A stretch of DNA of 64,000 nt from Halobacteriovorax sp. (GTDB taxonomy: Bacteria > Bdellovibrionota > Bacteriovoracia > Bacteriovoracales > Bacteriovoracaceae): contig PBIO01000014.1 in NCBI GenBank assembly GCA_002720865.1, positions 62,001 to 126,000 on the forward strand, written 5' to 3'. This document shows, one piece after another, positions 25,962 through 36,256 of this stretch. The position numbers and the translations under genes were made by a program. The notes under the pieces are model-generated. The model saw nothing but the letters and a program-made list of their open reading frames with translations. It was not told the origin of the DNA and did no database searches. The first letter of the stretch is position 1. Every line of letters begins with the position of its first letter.

Positions 25962-28859
25962 TTAAAAGAAACCGATCTGGAGATGGAACCTGCCAAAACC
26001 TTCTCGACCACCATCAGATAAACGACTTCTTTTGAGTTTGAAGCCATAGTCAAAATCGAGTGTACCCGCTGGAGTCACAAATTTTAAGCTTACTCCTGCC
26101 GAGGTCTTAAGATCTAAGGGCTTGAAATTATTGACGAATACCCTTCCCGCATCAAAGAACGGTGAGATCACAACAGCATCATTCACCGAGTAGCGAGGCT
26201 CAAATTTTAAGTTGGTAAAGAAGGCCTTATCTTGAATTCGAACCTCTGAGACATCATTTCCCGTGGGCAAACGATTGATCTCACTTGTCGCAAAACCACG
26301 CACAGCATCAGGGCCATCTAGCCTAAAAACTTTGATGCTTGGTATAAAACCTTTTGTTTGAGAAACTCCATTCTCGTTTAAAATGGGGGATCCACTGCTA
26401 GACGCAAGAACTGTTTTCTCTAAGTTTTTTTGAACACCTGTTGAAATTGATAAGGCTAAGGTCCAGTTTTGAGACAACGGATAGTAAAGCTTATTTCTAG
26501 ATATAACTTTCCAAAAATTGATCTCTAAATCATCTCTTGAAAGAGAACCAAAAATTGGATTTGCAAACTCCACACTTAAACCAAAAAAGGCTCCCTCTGA
26601 AGGACTTACAGATCGATTCCTCATATCTAAATTAATAGAAGGGGTAAGCGCTCCAATGATAAATTTTCCTTGATTATCAATTGAAGAAGCATCAAATTGT
26701 CTAATCTTTTCAAATTGATACTTCAAAGAGCCAGAGAGTTCATAATCTCTTCCTTTTCTTTTCCATGTTTTTAATTCTTTACTTAAAGTTGCAGCACCTT
26801 TGAGAATGACTGCATCAAAGCTAAATAGTCTTCTTTGTTCCCAAGAAGGTGAAAAGGAAAACTCAGTATTATGGAAATATTTCCATCGGCTAGGAAAAGC
26901 GTATGGCCAAGTATAATTGAAGCGAAAAAGAAACTCTTGTAGATTCCTATCTTCTTCTTTTCTTCTGGCGTCTAAACTTTTTAAATTATCTCTCCAGTTG
27001 GTCTGGGCCTTAAAAGAAGCTGAGTGATTCAAGCCAAGAACATTATTATAGGCAACCTTTGAAGAGATTTTATAACCAATATCGGTTCGATATCCAGGGG
27101 CCACCTCACCACTACCAAAGTCTTTTTCATTAACTTGAATTAGCAAGTTCACATAATAGTCTTTGTCATTTGTGTCTCTATTTGTGACAAACGGAGTGAT
27201 TTTAACCTGTGAGAATAATCCTAGGCTAACGATCCTATCTTTTATTCTTTGAATTATATCAGGAGTGACAATATCATCTTTTTCCAACCTAACTTCTCTG
27301 GCGATGACTTTTTGTTTTGTAATTTGATGTCCAGTTACTAAGATTGATTCAAACCTTGTTTTCTTACCTAGGTCAAAATCAATAAATAAGCTAGACCTAT
27401 TATAATTACTCTTATGCAAAATAAGTTTTTCAGGATCAGTAGAGTTTAGTCTTGCAAAAAAGTAACCATCATCCCTAACCATCCGTAACGAATTTGCTAA
27501 ATCTTCTTCTAAATCTACTACATTTAATGGCTTTCCAATTTTATTAACTAAGCTATCTACTAGTTGGTCCTTGAGCGGCTTATCAACCCCAGGATATTCT
27601 ATTTTTTCTAAAATACTCTGCTGCCTCTCATTCACATAAAATGTTACATTACAAAAAGCCTTATCTGGTGAAAATGTAACTACGGGTTCGCTTACCTCAA
27701 TAAAGAGGTAACCTTTTTTCAGGTACATTCTTTTAAGTAATGATGGAAATTTCTCTATATAGTCTCGATCAAGATAATCTCTAGCGGCCAGACCTGTGGA
27801 ATTATCGTAATAGTAATCCTCTACTTCGCTTTTGGTAATTCCACCAACTCCATTAAATACTAATTTTTCAATCGGTATCTTCTTACCTTCTTTGATATAA
27901 AAGAAAATATTTCTATATTGGTCACCGCTTTTAGAAACACCATCAACCAATCTATGAGAGACTTCAGTTTGATAGATTCCTCTTTTAATATATATCTTTT
28001 TTATAGCCTCAGTAATCAGCTTTGCATTTACAGTTTCAAAATTATTTAAAAGAAATTCTTTGATTTCATTTAGTATTTCACCTCGGGAGATAGTTTTATT
28101 ACCTTTAAAGTCAAAATTATAGAGAAGACCCACTTCAACAACGACATCTAGGTTTTTCTTACCCTTACTGCTAGGAGTATCCTGAAGTTTTATATTGGAA
28201 AAAAAGTAGCCTCTACTAAAAAGATCTCTCGTTAATGAATCTAATTCAATTTTAATATTGACCATATTCCATGGTTTATTTCTAAACTTTATTAGACGAG
28301 ACTTAACAAAAGTTTTTAAGAATTCACTATCAGAACTAACGCTTACGTCTTTGATTACAATAAAGTTACCTGGATCAATATTAAAATTTAAAAGAACCCC
28401 CGAGTCTGTCTTCGTAATATTTGGAACAACCTTAACTTCTTCAAATCCTCTTTCTCGGTAGTATTGAATCAAGCGATCAACTCCCCCTTGTAACTGGACC
28501 GGGTCATAAAACCCACCTTCCGATAGGCGTAGCGTTTTTTGAATAATATTTTCATCAATCTGAAGTTTTCCCGTTAATTGAATGTCTTTAATTAGAGGTC
28601 TCTGTGAAAAATTAATCTTCAATGAATTTTCACTAAAGGAAAAATCTAATTCACTAATACTAGAATCAAGTAATAAGAATCTTAAATTTTCTCTTATTCC
28701 ACTTTGAGTTTTTTTGGATGCCAAAGATTTTTCAATCTTTTGACTCATTTGCTGACAAGAGAAACCTTCCTTACAAGCTACTTCAATATCATACGCTTTA
28801 GCTGTAAAGCTAAAGGCCCATATCGACAAAATAAATACTCTTAAAAAGAAAATTTCCAC
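25962..28859 (-). CDS. tamA: Omp85-family outer membrane assembly protein (TamA-like)
   Basis: The 965-residue protein has a signal peptide (IFFLRVFILSIWAFSFTAKA), a long periplasmic region with several POTRA-like repeats (for example GGFYDPVQLQGGVDRLIQYYRERGFEEVKV), and a C-terminal 16-strand-type barrel with DAVRGFATSEI (about residue 850; the VRGF/Y motif of Omp85) and a terminal Phe after HLQIGF. It is larger than Escherichia TamA (about 577) and closer to BamA in size, but its coupling to a TamB gene supports TamA. It starts at GTG, overlapping the tamB end by 19 bases. Confidence 0.88.
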   Translation of the reverse strand: MEIFFLRVFILSIWAFSFTAKAYDIEVACKEGFSCQQMSQKIEKSLASKKTQSGIRENLRFLLLDSSISELDFSFSENSLKINFSQRPLIKDIQLTGKLQIDENIIQKTLRLSEGGFYDPVQLQGGVDRLIQYYRERGFEEVKVVPNITKTDSGVLLNFNIDPGNFIVIKDVSVSSDSEFLKTFVKSRLIKFRNKPWNMVNIKIELDSLTRDLFSRGYFFSNIKLQDTPSSKGKKNLDVVVEVGLLYNFDFKGNKTISRGEILNEIKEFLLNNFETVNAKLITEAIKKIYIKRGIYQTEVSHRLVDGVSKSGDQYRNIFFYIKEGKKIPIEKLVFNGVGGITKSEVEDYYYDNSTGLAARDYLDRDYIEKFPSLLKRMYLKKGYLFIEVSEPVVTFSPDKAFCNVTFYVNERQQSILEKIEYPGVDKPLKDQLVDSLVNKIGKPLNVVDLEEDLANSLRMVRDDGYFFARLNSTDPEKLILHKSNYNRSSLFIDFDLGKKTRFESILVTGHQITKQKVIAREVRLEKDDIVTPDIIQRIKDRIVSLGLFSQVKITPFVTNRDTNDKDYYVNLLIQVNEKDFGSGEVAPGYRTDIGYKISSKVAYNNVLGLNHSASFKAQTNWRDNLKSLDARRKEEDRNLQEFLFRFNYTWPYAFPSRWKYFHNTEFSFSPSWEQRRLFSFDAVILKGAATLSKELKTWKRKGRDYELSGSLKYQFEKIRQFDASSIDNQGKFIIGALTPSINLDMRNRSVSPSEGAFFGLSVEFANPIFGSLSRDDLEINFWKVISRNKLYYPLSQNWTLALSISTGVQKNLEKTVLASSSGSPILNENGVSQTKGFIPSIKVFRLDGPDAVRGFATSEINRLPTGNDVSEVRIQDKAFFTNLKFEPRYSVNDAVVISPFFDAGRVFVNNFKPLDLKTSAGVSLKFVTPAGTLDFDYGFKLKRSRLSDGGREGFGRFHLQIGFF

Positions 28860-31800
28860 TTTAAATCTGCTCCCAACGATTCGGGATTCTCCTCTGTTTC
28901 TTCTTCTACCGACCTAAGTTCATAAACGCCTTCTAAACTTAGGTTCTTATTAATATTATAGTTAACATTCATTTCCTTTGTCTCCTCTACGGTACCACCG
29001 ACTGTACTAGAGAAGCTAACATCAACTTTTTTAATTATGTTCTTCTTTTGAACCTTAATTTTAGTTCCTGATTTGTACCTACTTGCACCCGAGTCTCCAC
29101 CGCTAAGTCGTCCATCTAGTAAACTACTCTCATCTTCTTGAAACTCAGGACTAACACTAAACTTAAGTCCAAGCATTGAATCTATGGGCTTAACTAACTT
29201 AAACCTCTCTACAATAAGACCAACCCCGCCTTGAACAGCAATTTGCTCTCTCTCTGCGTCATCTAGCTCTTGGTTAATATCATCTGGAACTCCAAGAACT
29301 AAAAGTGAAAGTATTTGAGATTGATCTAGTGAAGGATTTGACGATAACTTAATTCCAAATTTATCAATTTTTCCATCTACGGCCAAGCCGACTTCATAAC
29401 GGTCAACACTCGCTATTCCAGCAAGTTTAATTTCTGGAACTTCCTTTTTATTAACATCTAAAAAGGATAACCTACCTTCAGTCATAATAAATTCATTTCC
29501 CTTAAAAAAGACACGGGAGACATTGGGTAATATATTAAGATCCCCATTTATAAGTGGTTTTGTCATAGGGCCTATTACTTTAAGACTTCCATCGAGCTTT
29601 AGATCAGCAATTGAATTTTTTACGGATACAGGATTAAAAATATCGAAATCTAGATCATAGTTAAGAACATCAAGTTTACTTAATCTACCTTTATTTGGGA
29701 TATATCTTAAGTATCCTTCAGATAAACCCATTAATTTCGAAAAGTCTTCGAATTCGTTCAAGACCTCTCCATGTAACACGGATACACCACCTGATAAAAG
29801 ATAGGGTAGCTGTTTACCTTTTAAACTTGCATTACCACTTACAACCACAAAAGTTTTATCAGTAACCGCAACTTGAGCTCCATTTATACTTCCATTCAAG
29901 TTCACTTCAGGAAAAGGAAATTTTAATCTAACATTTCCATCTGCGCTTATAGACCCCTTTCCATATTGGCCCTCAAACTTTTCAAGTAAAACATCTTTTC
30001 CCTCACTAATAAGTTTAAATTCGATATTACGTAAGGCTCCGGGAACTTTATCTAGCTTTACATCAATATTTTTCCCAATACTTTCGGAATGGAATGAGAA
30101 ATTTTCATTTTCTCTAAAAAGTATACTGTTACCTGATATTTCCCCAACTGCTGAAAGTAACTTAGGTGTGATTAATTTGAAAAAAATAGGATTCGCCTTA
30201 TATTTTGAATTAATCTGAAAACTTCTAGAAACATCACCACTACCATAAGAATGGAAAAAACCCTTTTTCGTAGTATCGATACGAAGGTCCCAGTTTTTCA
30301 TCTTGCCTTTTTCAACCTTCAATTTATTTTTATTCTTATCTACTTGTATTTTTTCTCCCTGAAAGTTTAAATCCAACTCGCTTATAACAAAGTCTAAATC
30401 AAAATTTTCATAGTCACCTATGTGGAAGCTCAACTCCGACCTAATGTCTAATCTACCTTCTAAGTTTTGATTTATGTAGTTATGCTCCGAAAGTACACCG
30501 GCTAGCAAAGATGGATTATCAGTAAAAATTCTAGTATTAAAATACGATTTTCTTTTTAATTTCTTATCTACAGAGATATATCCCTCTGAGATTGAAACTC
30601 CTTCAAATAAATTCGCGCTTAAGAAAACGTCCGAGCCTTTATTATAAATAGTAAAGATAGAGTCTTTTAATTTCCTATTTCCTATTTCAGAGTTTTCAAG
30701 TCTAAACTGGGCCCTAGAAGTAAAATTATTTAATAGACCTTCACCATAGAATTCACCTCGAACCTTTCCATTAAGTCCGAGGTTCAAAGTATTATAGGCG
30801 TCATAATCTCTAAGCCCTAGACCTGACAAATTTCCATTATATTTGAACCTGTCCTTGTCTAGTTCATAATTTCCTTTTAACTGTAGCTGTCCCTGATTCT
30901 TCATGACTGAGAAACTCTTGACCTTAAAGTTATCATTCTCTAAAGCAACGTCAGCATTAAAAGAGTCAAAACGCTCACTATAAAAGTTAATATTTTCACC
31001 CCGAGCACTTGAACTAAGCTTCATCTTGCTTGTATCAAATTTACTTTCGTACTTAATATTTCCATCAAAATTAAAATCAACTTCTAATGGCTTCTTTGAA
31101 AGGAGAGATATTACAGTAGGAATCATTTTTTCTGCATCAGCATAATTCCCAGTTGGAACATTTATATCTAAATCAAAGAAGTCTTTTTCAAAATAGAAGT
31201 TCGCTGCCCCTTCATATCGAGTACTTCCATATCGTCCTTTTGCATCTTCAACTTTTAAAGTTAAGTTTGGGAGATTAAAGTCAACTTTGCCGGAAATATT
31301 TCCAAGCTTAAAGTCTAGTATTTCAAAATTTGCTAAGTCTGGAAGAAACGTAAAATTTACATCATCATACTTTCCTCCAATAAAGCCTCGCAACTTTCCG
31401 GAGCCTATTATTGGAAGTCCTACAATTGGGCCAATGTCTTCTAGGTTTATTAGTGACTCATAGATAACAACTTTCATTTCTTCACTAGAAAATCGTCCTT
31501 CACCCTGAGCTTTTGAATCCCCTATATCTAGCTCAGCTTTAAATTTAAATACCAAATCATAAGTTAAAAGCATATTGGCTCTTTCAATCGAGAACCCTGC
31601 GTTTTCTAGAATTTTGTCTTTGTAATCATCAGTGTAAAGTTTAAAATCTGTTATCTTAAAACCTTTCTTTGGTAAAAAGTAAACGCCTGCCTTATTCCAG
31701 CCAATCTTTAATTCACCTGAAATATTTCCCTTAATGACGTCTAGATAATCTCTTAAAATATAGAGCGCGTCATTCGTATGAATATTGTCAGCAATAAAGT

Positions 31801-32869
31801 TTCCTTCATGAGATAGGAATTTCTTTAGTTTAAAATCCAAAACAGGCAGAGGTTCTTTAAGTTTAACAACTCCGCCGTTTTGAGTTGCTTCTAACTCTCT
31901 AACCCAAATCTCATTTTCTTTTTTATCTAATGAGATGTTAATCTTTTCAACTTGAGCGTATTCCGAATCTATTAAATCAAATTGTGCATCTACTTTAATT
32001 TTAGGGTCCTCAAAACTTCCTTGCGCTACAATATTTACTGAGGCTACACCGTCAACTGGATATTCTCTTATTTCTTTTTTATAGCCCAATTTTGTGGCGA
32101 TTGATCTAATGCCTGTTTTAGAATTTAAAACTAAGTCAAGCTCTGGTTTGTTATCACCAAAGTCAACTGTACCCTCCGCACTTATAATATCTAGCCCGGA
32201 AGATATCGTTATCTCTTTTATATCAACTTCTTCATCCTTAAGGTGCAATAGATAATCTAAGCTATCTATATGAAAATCTTTGTCTCTACTTTCCAGTAAT
32301 GGTGAAAGAACTTGTTTCACATTACCTGAAGTAAGAATGATATTTTTAAACAAAGATAATTTCAGTAACCCGACATCGACCTCATGTTCTCCCATACTTA
32401 AATCAAGATTCACAAATTCTAAATTTTTAACCAGTACTTTGCTTTCTCTTCGAAACTTTTTATATTCGAAGAATAATTTTGGGTATGTAAGTTTCGATTT
32501 TTCTTTTGAATCTTCTATCTCAACTTCTACCTCTGTCGAATTAAACTTGACTGTGTCGACTTGAAATCTTCTTGAGAAAAAATCAAATAAACTAAAGTAG
32601 AGGCCAATCTCTTCACTGAATATTTTTAATCCAAATTTTGAGTCCACTTTTTCAAGCTCAACTTCTTTTAAAAGTGTCGCTGGTGGAAACATTTTTACTT
32701 CAACTCGGCTAAATTTTAATTCTACTCCAAAGTCTCTCTTCGCCTTTTTCTTTATCCTCTGAGTAACGATTGATGCAAACTTCTCCGTCTGAATTAAGTG
32801 AATCACTCCACCTAAGGTAAAGGCGAGAATGGTGAAAAATAATATAAGTATTCGGTTAACTTTACCCAA
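28841..32869 (-). CDS. tamB: TamB-like translocation and assembly module protein
   Basis: The 1342-residue protein has one N-terminal membrane anchor (ILILFFTILAFTLGGVIHLI) and then a very long beta-rich region of repeated short strands, as in AsmA/TamB proteins that form a groove spanning the periplasm. The C-terminal 300 residues follow the TamB domain (DUF490): LKLDGSLKVIGPMTKPLINGDL, RVFFKGNEFIMTEGRLSF, DQSQILSLLVLGVP, and the end LKWKFSF. TamB-family proteins carry lipids or assist outer membrane protein assembly. The start is TTG at 32869, inside the upstream TPR gene by 8 bases; no ATG lies before the anchor. Confidence 0.88.
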   Translation of the reverse strand: MGKVNRILILFFTILAFTLGGVIHLIQTEKFASIVTQRIKKKAKRDFGVELKFSRVEVKMFPPATLLKEVELEKVDSKFGLKIFSEEIGLYFSLFDFFSRRFQVDTVKFNSTEVEVEIEDSKEKSKLTYPKLFFEYKKFRRESKVLVKNLEFVNLDLSMGEHEVDVGLLKLSLFKNIILTSGNVKQVLSPLLESRDKDFHIDSLDYLLHLKDEEVDIKEITISSGLDIISAEGTVDFGDNKPELDLVLNSKTGIRSIATKLGYKKEIREYPVDGVASVNIVAQGSFEDPKIKVDAQFDLIDSEYAQVEKINISLDKKENEIWVRELEATQNGGVVKLKEPLPVLDFKLKKFLSHEGNFIADNIHTNDALYILRDYLDVIKGNISGELKIGWNKAGVYFLPKKGFKITDFKLYTDDYKDKILENAGFSIERANMLLTYDLVFKFKAELDIGDSKAQGEGRFSSEEMKVVIYESLINLEDIGPIVGLPIIGSGKLRGFIGGKYDDVNFTFLPDLANFEILDFKLGNISGKVDFNLPNLTLKVEDAKGRYGSTRYEGAANFYFEKDFFDLDINVPTGNYADAEKMIPTVISLLSKKPLEVDFNFDGNIKYESKFDTSKMKLSSSARGENINFYSERFDSFNADVALENDNFKVKSFSVMKNQGQLQLKGNYELDKDRFKYNGNLSGLGLRDYDAYNTLNLGLNGKVRGEFYGEGLLNNFTSRAQFRLENSEIGNRKLKDSIFTIYNKGSDVFLSANLFEGVSISEGYISVDKKLKRKSYFNTRIFTDNPSLLAGVLSEHNYINQNLEGRLDIRSELSFHIGDYENFDLDFVISELDLNFQGEKIQVDKNKNKLKVEKGKMKNWDLRIDTTKKGFFHSYGSGDVSRSFQINSKYKANPIFFKLITPKLLSAVGEISGNSILFRENENFSFHSESIGKNIDVKLDKVPGALRNIEFKLISEGKDVLLEKFEGQYGKGSISADGNVRLKFPFPEVNLNGSINGAQVAVTDKTFVVVSGNASLKGKQLPYLLSGGVSVLHGEVLNEFEDFSKLMGLSEGYLRYIPNKGRLSKLDVLNYDLDFDIFNPVSVKNSIADLKLDGSLKVIGPMTKPLINGDLNILPNVSRVFFKGNEFIMTEGRLSFLDVNKKEVPEIKLAGIASVDRYEVGLAVDGKIDKFGIKLSSNPSLDQSQILSLLVLGVPDDINQELDDAEREQIAVQGGVGLIVERFKLVKPIDSMLGLKFSVSPEFQEDESSLLDGRLSGGDSGASRYKSGTKIKVQKKNIIKKVDVSFSSTVGGTVEETKEMNVNYNINKNLSLEGVYELRSVEEETEENPESLGADLKWKFSF

Positions 32870-34397
32870 AGCTCATTAGCCTTTGTCTTACCAATCTATA
32901 ATTTGGGTTTATCTCTTTAACTAATAGATAGCTTTTAACGGCGTCTTTTTTTCGGCCAAGTTTTCTCGCGATTTCCCCTTGTAAATAGAGGAACTCGATT
33001 CTTTTCTCACCAGTAATTGGAGTACTACCGTTAATCTGTGTAACCAAATCGTATGCTTTGAAAAAGTCCTTATTACCAACAAAGGTCTTTACGAGAAGAT
33101 AATTAATTTCTAACTCTTCCTCCATTGTTCTCGAAGTAAAAATTTCGTTTAATCTCTTAAAAACTTCTAGACTAACCTCAAATAACTCCATGGTATTGAA
33201 ACAAACGATTAGATCTGCATAAGAGTTTTTTAGTTCTTCATCGGTCAAAGTGTTCAACGTTGCTCTTGCCCTAATTGAAATCTTATAATTACTATCTATC
33301 TCTTCCTGGAACGATTCTGACCAAACTTTTTCCAAATCTTCTACATTCATCCTTTTGACTCGTAGCTTTGTTCCATCCTCGTCTTTTCTGAGCATGTGGT
33401 TAGAAGGATCGATTCTTTTTAGTTTTGACAAAAGTAAGTCTGCTTCTTCTAATTCTCCCATCGATTGTAACAACTCTATATCGTCCACCAATTTCGAGAC
33501 TTGATCTTTACCTCCATCTTCACTAAACAGATCTTGACCAAAATCTAAGTCCGTATCAACCTCTTCATCCTCGGGTAGAGAATCAATTTTATTAGTGACT
33601 GCTTCTTCCAGGTTAATTTCTTTCGAGATAGCAAAATTACACAAGTGCCTGGAAATCGTTTTTCTTCCGCTCTTAGTAAAGAAGACTATTAGTTTCGACA
33701 AGTTTTCTTCTGTAATCCACTCTTGCCCCATTAGTATAATTTCTAATAAAAGCTTAATTCCAAGTTTATTGAGCAGATAGTTTTGAGAACTCATTGCGTT
33801 TTCCATTACGATATCGAAAAAGCGTTTAGAATGTCTCCAGTGATTAAAGGGAGATGATACTAGAGTTTCAAAAAGAATCTCACTATCAAAACTTTGAATC
33901 TTCTCTAGTCCGTCTATATCCCCACGCATAATCGTAGCGATGAGAAAAAAAGAATCAAATTTAATATTAGGTGGGAAATTATCTTGGGCAAACTTATAAA
34001 AACTTATAGTTTTTTCATAATTCTTTTTTTTGTATAAGTATTTAAATAACTCTAAACTCTCTTCTTCAGCTTTATCAAGTCGGCCTTCCAATTTTAGAGT
34101 TTCTACTAATCTGAAAGAAATTTCATAATTTCTAATTTTTTTTGTTAACTTAAGCAATACTTCTGAGGCAGTGGAATATTCTTTTCTATTGATCAAAAAC
34201 TCCGCCAAATCCTTTTCTACTTTTATGTCGTCATCAGTTTTATTAATAATCTTTTGAATTCTTATTATTTGCGTCAAACAATCTATTTTTTCGTTTTCAT
34301 TCAAAACCTCTGTGTTGAAAGAGTCTTTAAAATACTCAACTGCTGTTTCAAATTTATTTTGAGAATAGAGTTTTTTGGCTAATTTATATTTTTCCAT
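32862..34397 (-). CDS. TPR-repeat protein upstream of tamB
   Basis: From the ATG at 34397 the protein has 511 residues (the open frame begins three codons earlier at TTG). It is almost wholly helical with degenerate TPR units, the clearest at the N terminus (YKLAKKLYSQNKFETAVEYF) and at the C terminus (FLYLQGEIARKLGRKKDAVKSYLLVKEINPNY). An acidic linker (LPEDEEVDTDLDFGQDLF) divides it. No signal peptide is visible, so it is cytoplasmic. It overlaps tamB by 8 bases, so it is first of a TPR-tamB-tamA unit. It may be a scaffold; a specific role is not known. Confidence 0.75.
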   Translation of the reverse strand: MEKYKLAKKLYSQNKFETAVEYFKDSFNTEVLNENEKIDCLTQIIRIQKIINKTDDDIKVEKDLAEFLINRKEYSTASEVLLKLTKKIRNYEISFRLVETLKLEGRLDKAEEESLELFKYLYKKKNYEKTISFYKFAQDNFPPNIKFDSFFLIATIMRGDIDGLEKIQSFDSEILFETLVSSPFNHWRHSKRFFDIVMENAMSSQNYLLNKLGIKLLLEIILMGQEWITEENLSKLIVFFTKSGRKTISRHLCNFAISKEINLEEAVTNKIDSLPEDEEVDTDLDFGQDLFSEDGGKDQVSKLVDDIELLQSMGELEEADLLLSKLKRIDPSNHMLRKDEDGTKLRVKRMNVEDLEKVWSESFQEEIDSNYKISIRARATLNTLTDEELKNSYADLIVCFNTMELFEVSLEVFKRLNEIFTSRTMEEELEINYLLVKTFVGNKDFFKAYDLVTQINGSTPITGEKRIEFLYLQGEIARKLGRKKDAVKSYLLVKEINPNYRLVRQRLMSFG

Positions 34398-34409
34398 AGT
34401 ACACAACCC

Positions 34410-34427
34410 AAAGGATAAAAATCCTTT
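34410..34427. repeat. Small perfect hairpin upstream of the TPR-tamB-tamA unit
   Basis: AAAGGAT and ATCCTTT pair perfectly around AAAA, 12 bases before the ATG at 34397. ATTTTT follows only on the plus strand, so on the transcribed minus strand it is not a standard terminator; it could affect the leader of the TPR gene. Confidence 0.4.
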
Positions 34428-34460
34428 ATTTTTAAGGAGTTATATACTCTTAATTTTACT

Positions 34461-35810
34461 TTATTTTTTAGAAAGGAAATTAGTAGAGTAATTATTTCCT
34501 CTAAAATCCGGGTCTCTTAAAATGCTTAAATGAAGGTCCTTATTAGTTTTTATTCCTTCAATAATAGTCTCTTGAAGAGCTCTTTCCATTCTAACCAAGC
34601 AAGTCTCTCGGTCTTGTCCATGTACAATTACCTTAGCCAACATTGAGTCATAAAAAGGAGGTACAACGTAACCTGAATAAATAAAATCATCTACCCTGAT
34701 GCCTATTCCTCCAGGTCTATGATAGTGAACTATTTCACCCGGACAAGGGGCCGAAGTAACCGGATCTTCAGCATTTATCCTACATTCAATTGAGTGCCCA
34801 TGAAATACTATACCTTTCTGCTCTATTTCTAATTCCAAGCCCGCTGCCGACTTTATCTGCTGACTAATTAAGTCAATTCCTGTTCTAAGTTCTGATACTG
34901 GATGCTCTACTTGAATCCTTGTGTTCATTTCCATGAAGTAAAACTTTTGATCATCTTGATCGTATAGGTATTCAACAGTCCCTACCGAGTCGTATTTTAC
35001 ATGTTTTGCTAATCTAACTGCAGACTCACAAACTTCTTGTCTTTTTTCCTCAGTAATCACGGGGCAAGGAGACTCTTCTACTACTTTTTGAAATCTTCTT
35101 TGTATCGTACAGTCCCTTTCACCAAGATGAACTACATTACCATGTTTATCCGCCAGGATTTGAACTTCAACATGTCTGGGATTAGTTATAAATTTTTCTA
35201 TAAAAAGAGTATCATCACCGAAACCTAGTTTTGCTTCAGTTTTTAATCTAGATATCGACGGAAGTAAGTCTTCCATCTCATCAATTCTTTTCATTCCTCT
35301 TCCACCACCACCGGCAGAAGCTTTTATCAATACGGGAAACCCCATGGTCAAGACAGCTTCTTTTATCTCAGCATCTTTCAAGTCATTCACTCGAATTGGC
35401 TCTAAAACAGGAAGCCCAGCCTCTTTTGCTATTTCCTTAGAAAGGATCTTATCTCCCATATTTTTTATGCAATCAGTATTTGGACCGACAAATTGAACAT
35501 TCCACTTCTCACACATTTGGGCAAATTCGGCATTTTCTGAAAGAAAACCAAATCCTGGATGAATAGCTTCGGCCCCAGTAATTTCAGCTGCTGACAAAAT
35601 TGCTGGAATATTCAAGTAACTCAATGTTGGCTTAGCAGGGCCTATACAAACTGACTCATCAGCAAGTTTTACATGCAAACTACTCTCATCAGCAGTTGAG
35701 TGAACACAAACTGTTTCTATTCCTAATTCTTTACAAGAACGAAGAATTCTAACAGCTATTTCTCCTCGGTTTGCTATTAATAGTTTTTTAAAGGGAAGTC
35801 TTTTTTCCAT
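34461..35810 (-). CDS. accC: Acetyl-CoA carboxylase biotin carboxylase subunit
   Basis: AccC carboxylates biotin on AccB using ATP and bicarbonate, the first step of fatty acid synthesis. The 449-residue length is standard. Visible motifs are LLIANRGEIAVRILRSC at the N terminus, the ATP-grasp Gly-rich loop KASAGGGGRGMK, the GERDCTIQRRFQKVVEE segment and EMNTRIQVEHPVSE with the catalytic Glu and Arg. AAGG precedes the ATG two bases after the accB stop. Confidence 0.97.
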   Translation of the reverse strand: MEKRLPFKKLLIANRGEIAVRILRSCKELGIETVCVHSTADESSLHVKLADESVCIGPAKPTLSYLNIPAILSAAEITGAEAIHPGFGFLSENAEFAQMCEKWNVQFVGPNTDCIKNMGDKILSKEIAKEAGLPVLEPIRVNDLKDAEIKEAVLTMGFPVLIKASAGGGGRGMKRIDEMEDLLPSISRLKTEAKLGFGDDTLFIEKFITNPRHVEVQILADKHGNVVHLGERDCTIQRRFQKVVEESPCPVITEEKRQEVCESAVRLAKHVKYDSVGTVEYLYDQDDQKFYFMEMNTRIQVEHPVSELRTGIDLISQQIKSAAGLELEIEQKGIVFHGHSIECRINAEDPVTSAPCPGEIVHYHRPGGIGIRVDDFIYSGYVVPPFYDSMLAKVIVHGQDRETCLVRMERALQETIIEGIKTNKDLHLSILRDPDFRGNNYSTNFLSKK

Positions 35811-35812
35811 AT

Positions 35813-36253
35813 CTAGGCCTTAATTCTAAAAAGTACCTGTCCAAACTCAACGTAAGTTTCGTTTTCTACGCAAATCTCGACAATTTCGCCAGAAAAGTCA
35901 GATTCAATTTCGTTCATAATTTTCATAGCCTCAACTATACAAAGCACCTGTCCGTTACTAACAGATTGTCCTTGCTTAACATAAGCTTCAGATTCAGGAG
36001 AGGAGCTTCTATAAAAAGTTCCTACGAATGGCGAAGTTATTTCTTTTAGGCTTGGATCTTTAGCCGGAGCACTTTTCCCAGGACTAGCATTTACTGGAAT
36101 CTGTGGATTCGTAACAACTGGAGAAACAACGGACTGTATCCCATTTGTCATTTTTACCTTAATTTCGACACCTTCTTTATCTTTATAAGAAAGCTCAGCG
36201 AGTCCATTATCTTTCGCTAAACCTATTAGCGACTCAACATCTTTTAATTTCAT
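35813..36253 (-). CDS. accB: Biotin carboxyl carrier protein of acetyl-CoA carboxylase
   Basis: The 146-residue protein has the N-terminal helix KDVESLIGLAKDNGLAELSYK, a Pro/Ala/Ser-rich linker and the biotinyl domain with EAMKIMNEI, where the biotin is attached to the Lys at about residue 111. It is followed directly by accC and preceded by efp, three bases away. Confidence 0.96.
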   Translation of the reverse strand: MKLKDVESLIGLAKDNGLAELSYKDKEGVEIKVKMTNGIQSVVSPVVTNPQIPVNASPGKSAPAKDPSLKEITSPFVGTFYRSSSPESEAYVKQGQSVSNGQVLCIVEAMKIMNEIESDFSGEIVEICVENETYVEFGQVLFRIKA

Positions 36254-36256
36254 ATT

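Noticed and set aside
34410-34448. A transcription terminator for the accC operon or the TPR gene
   Set aside because: The small hairpin is upstream of the TPR gene and downstream of accC, but on the transcribed minus strand no T-run follows the stem.
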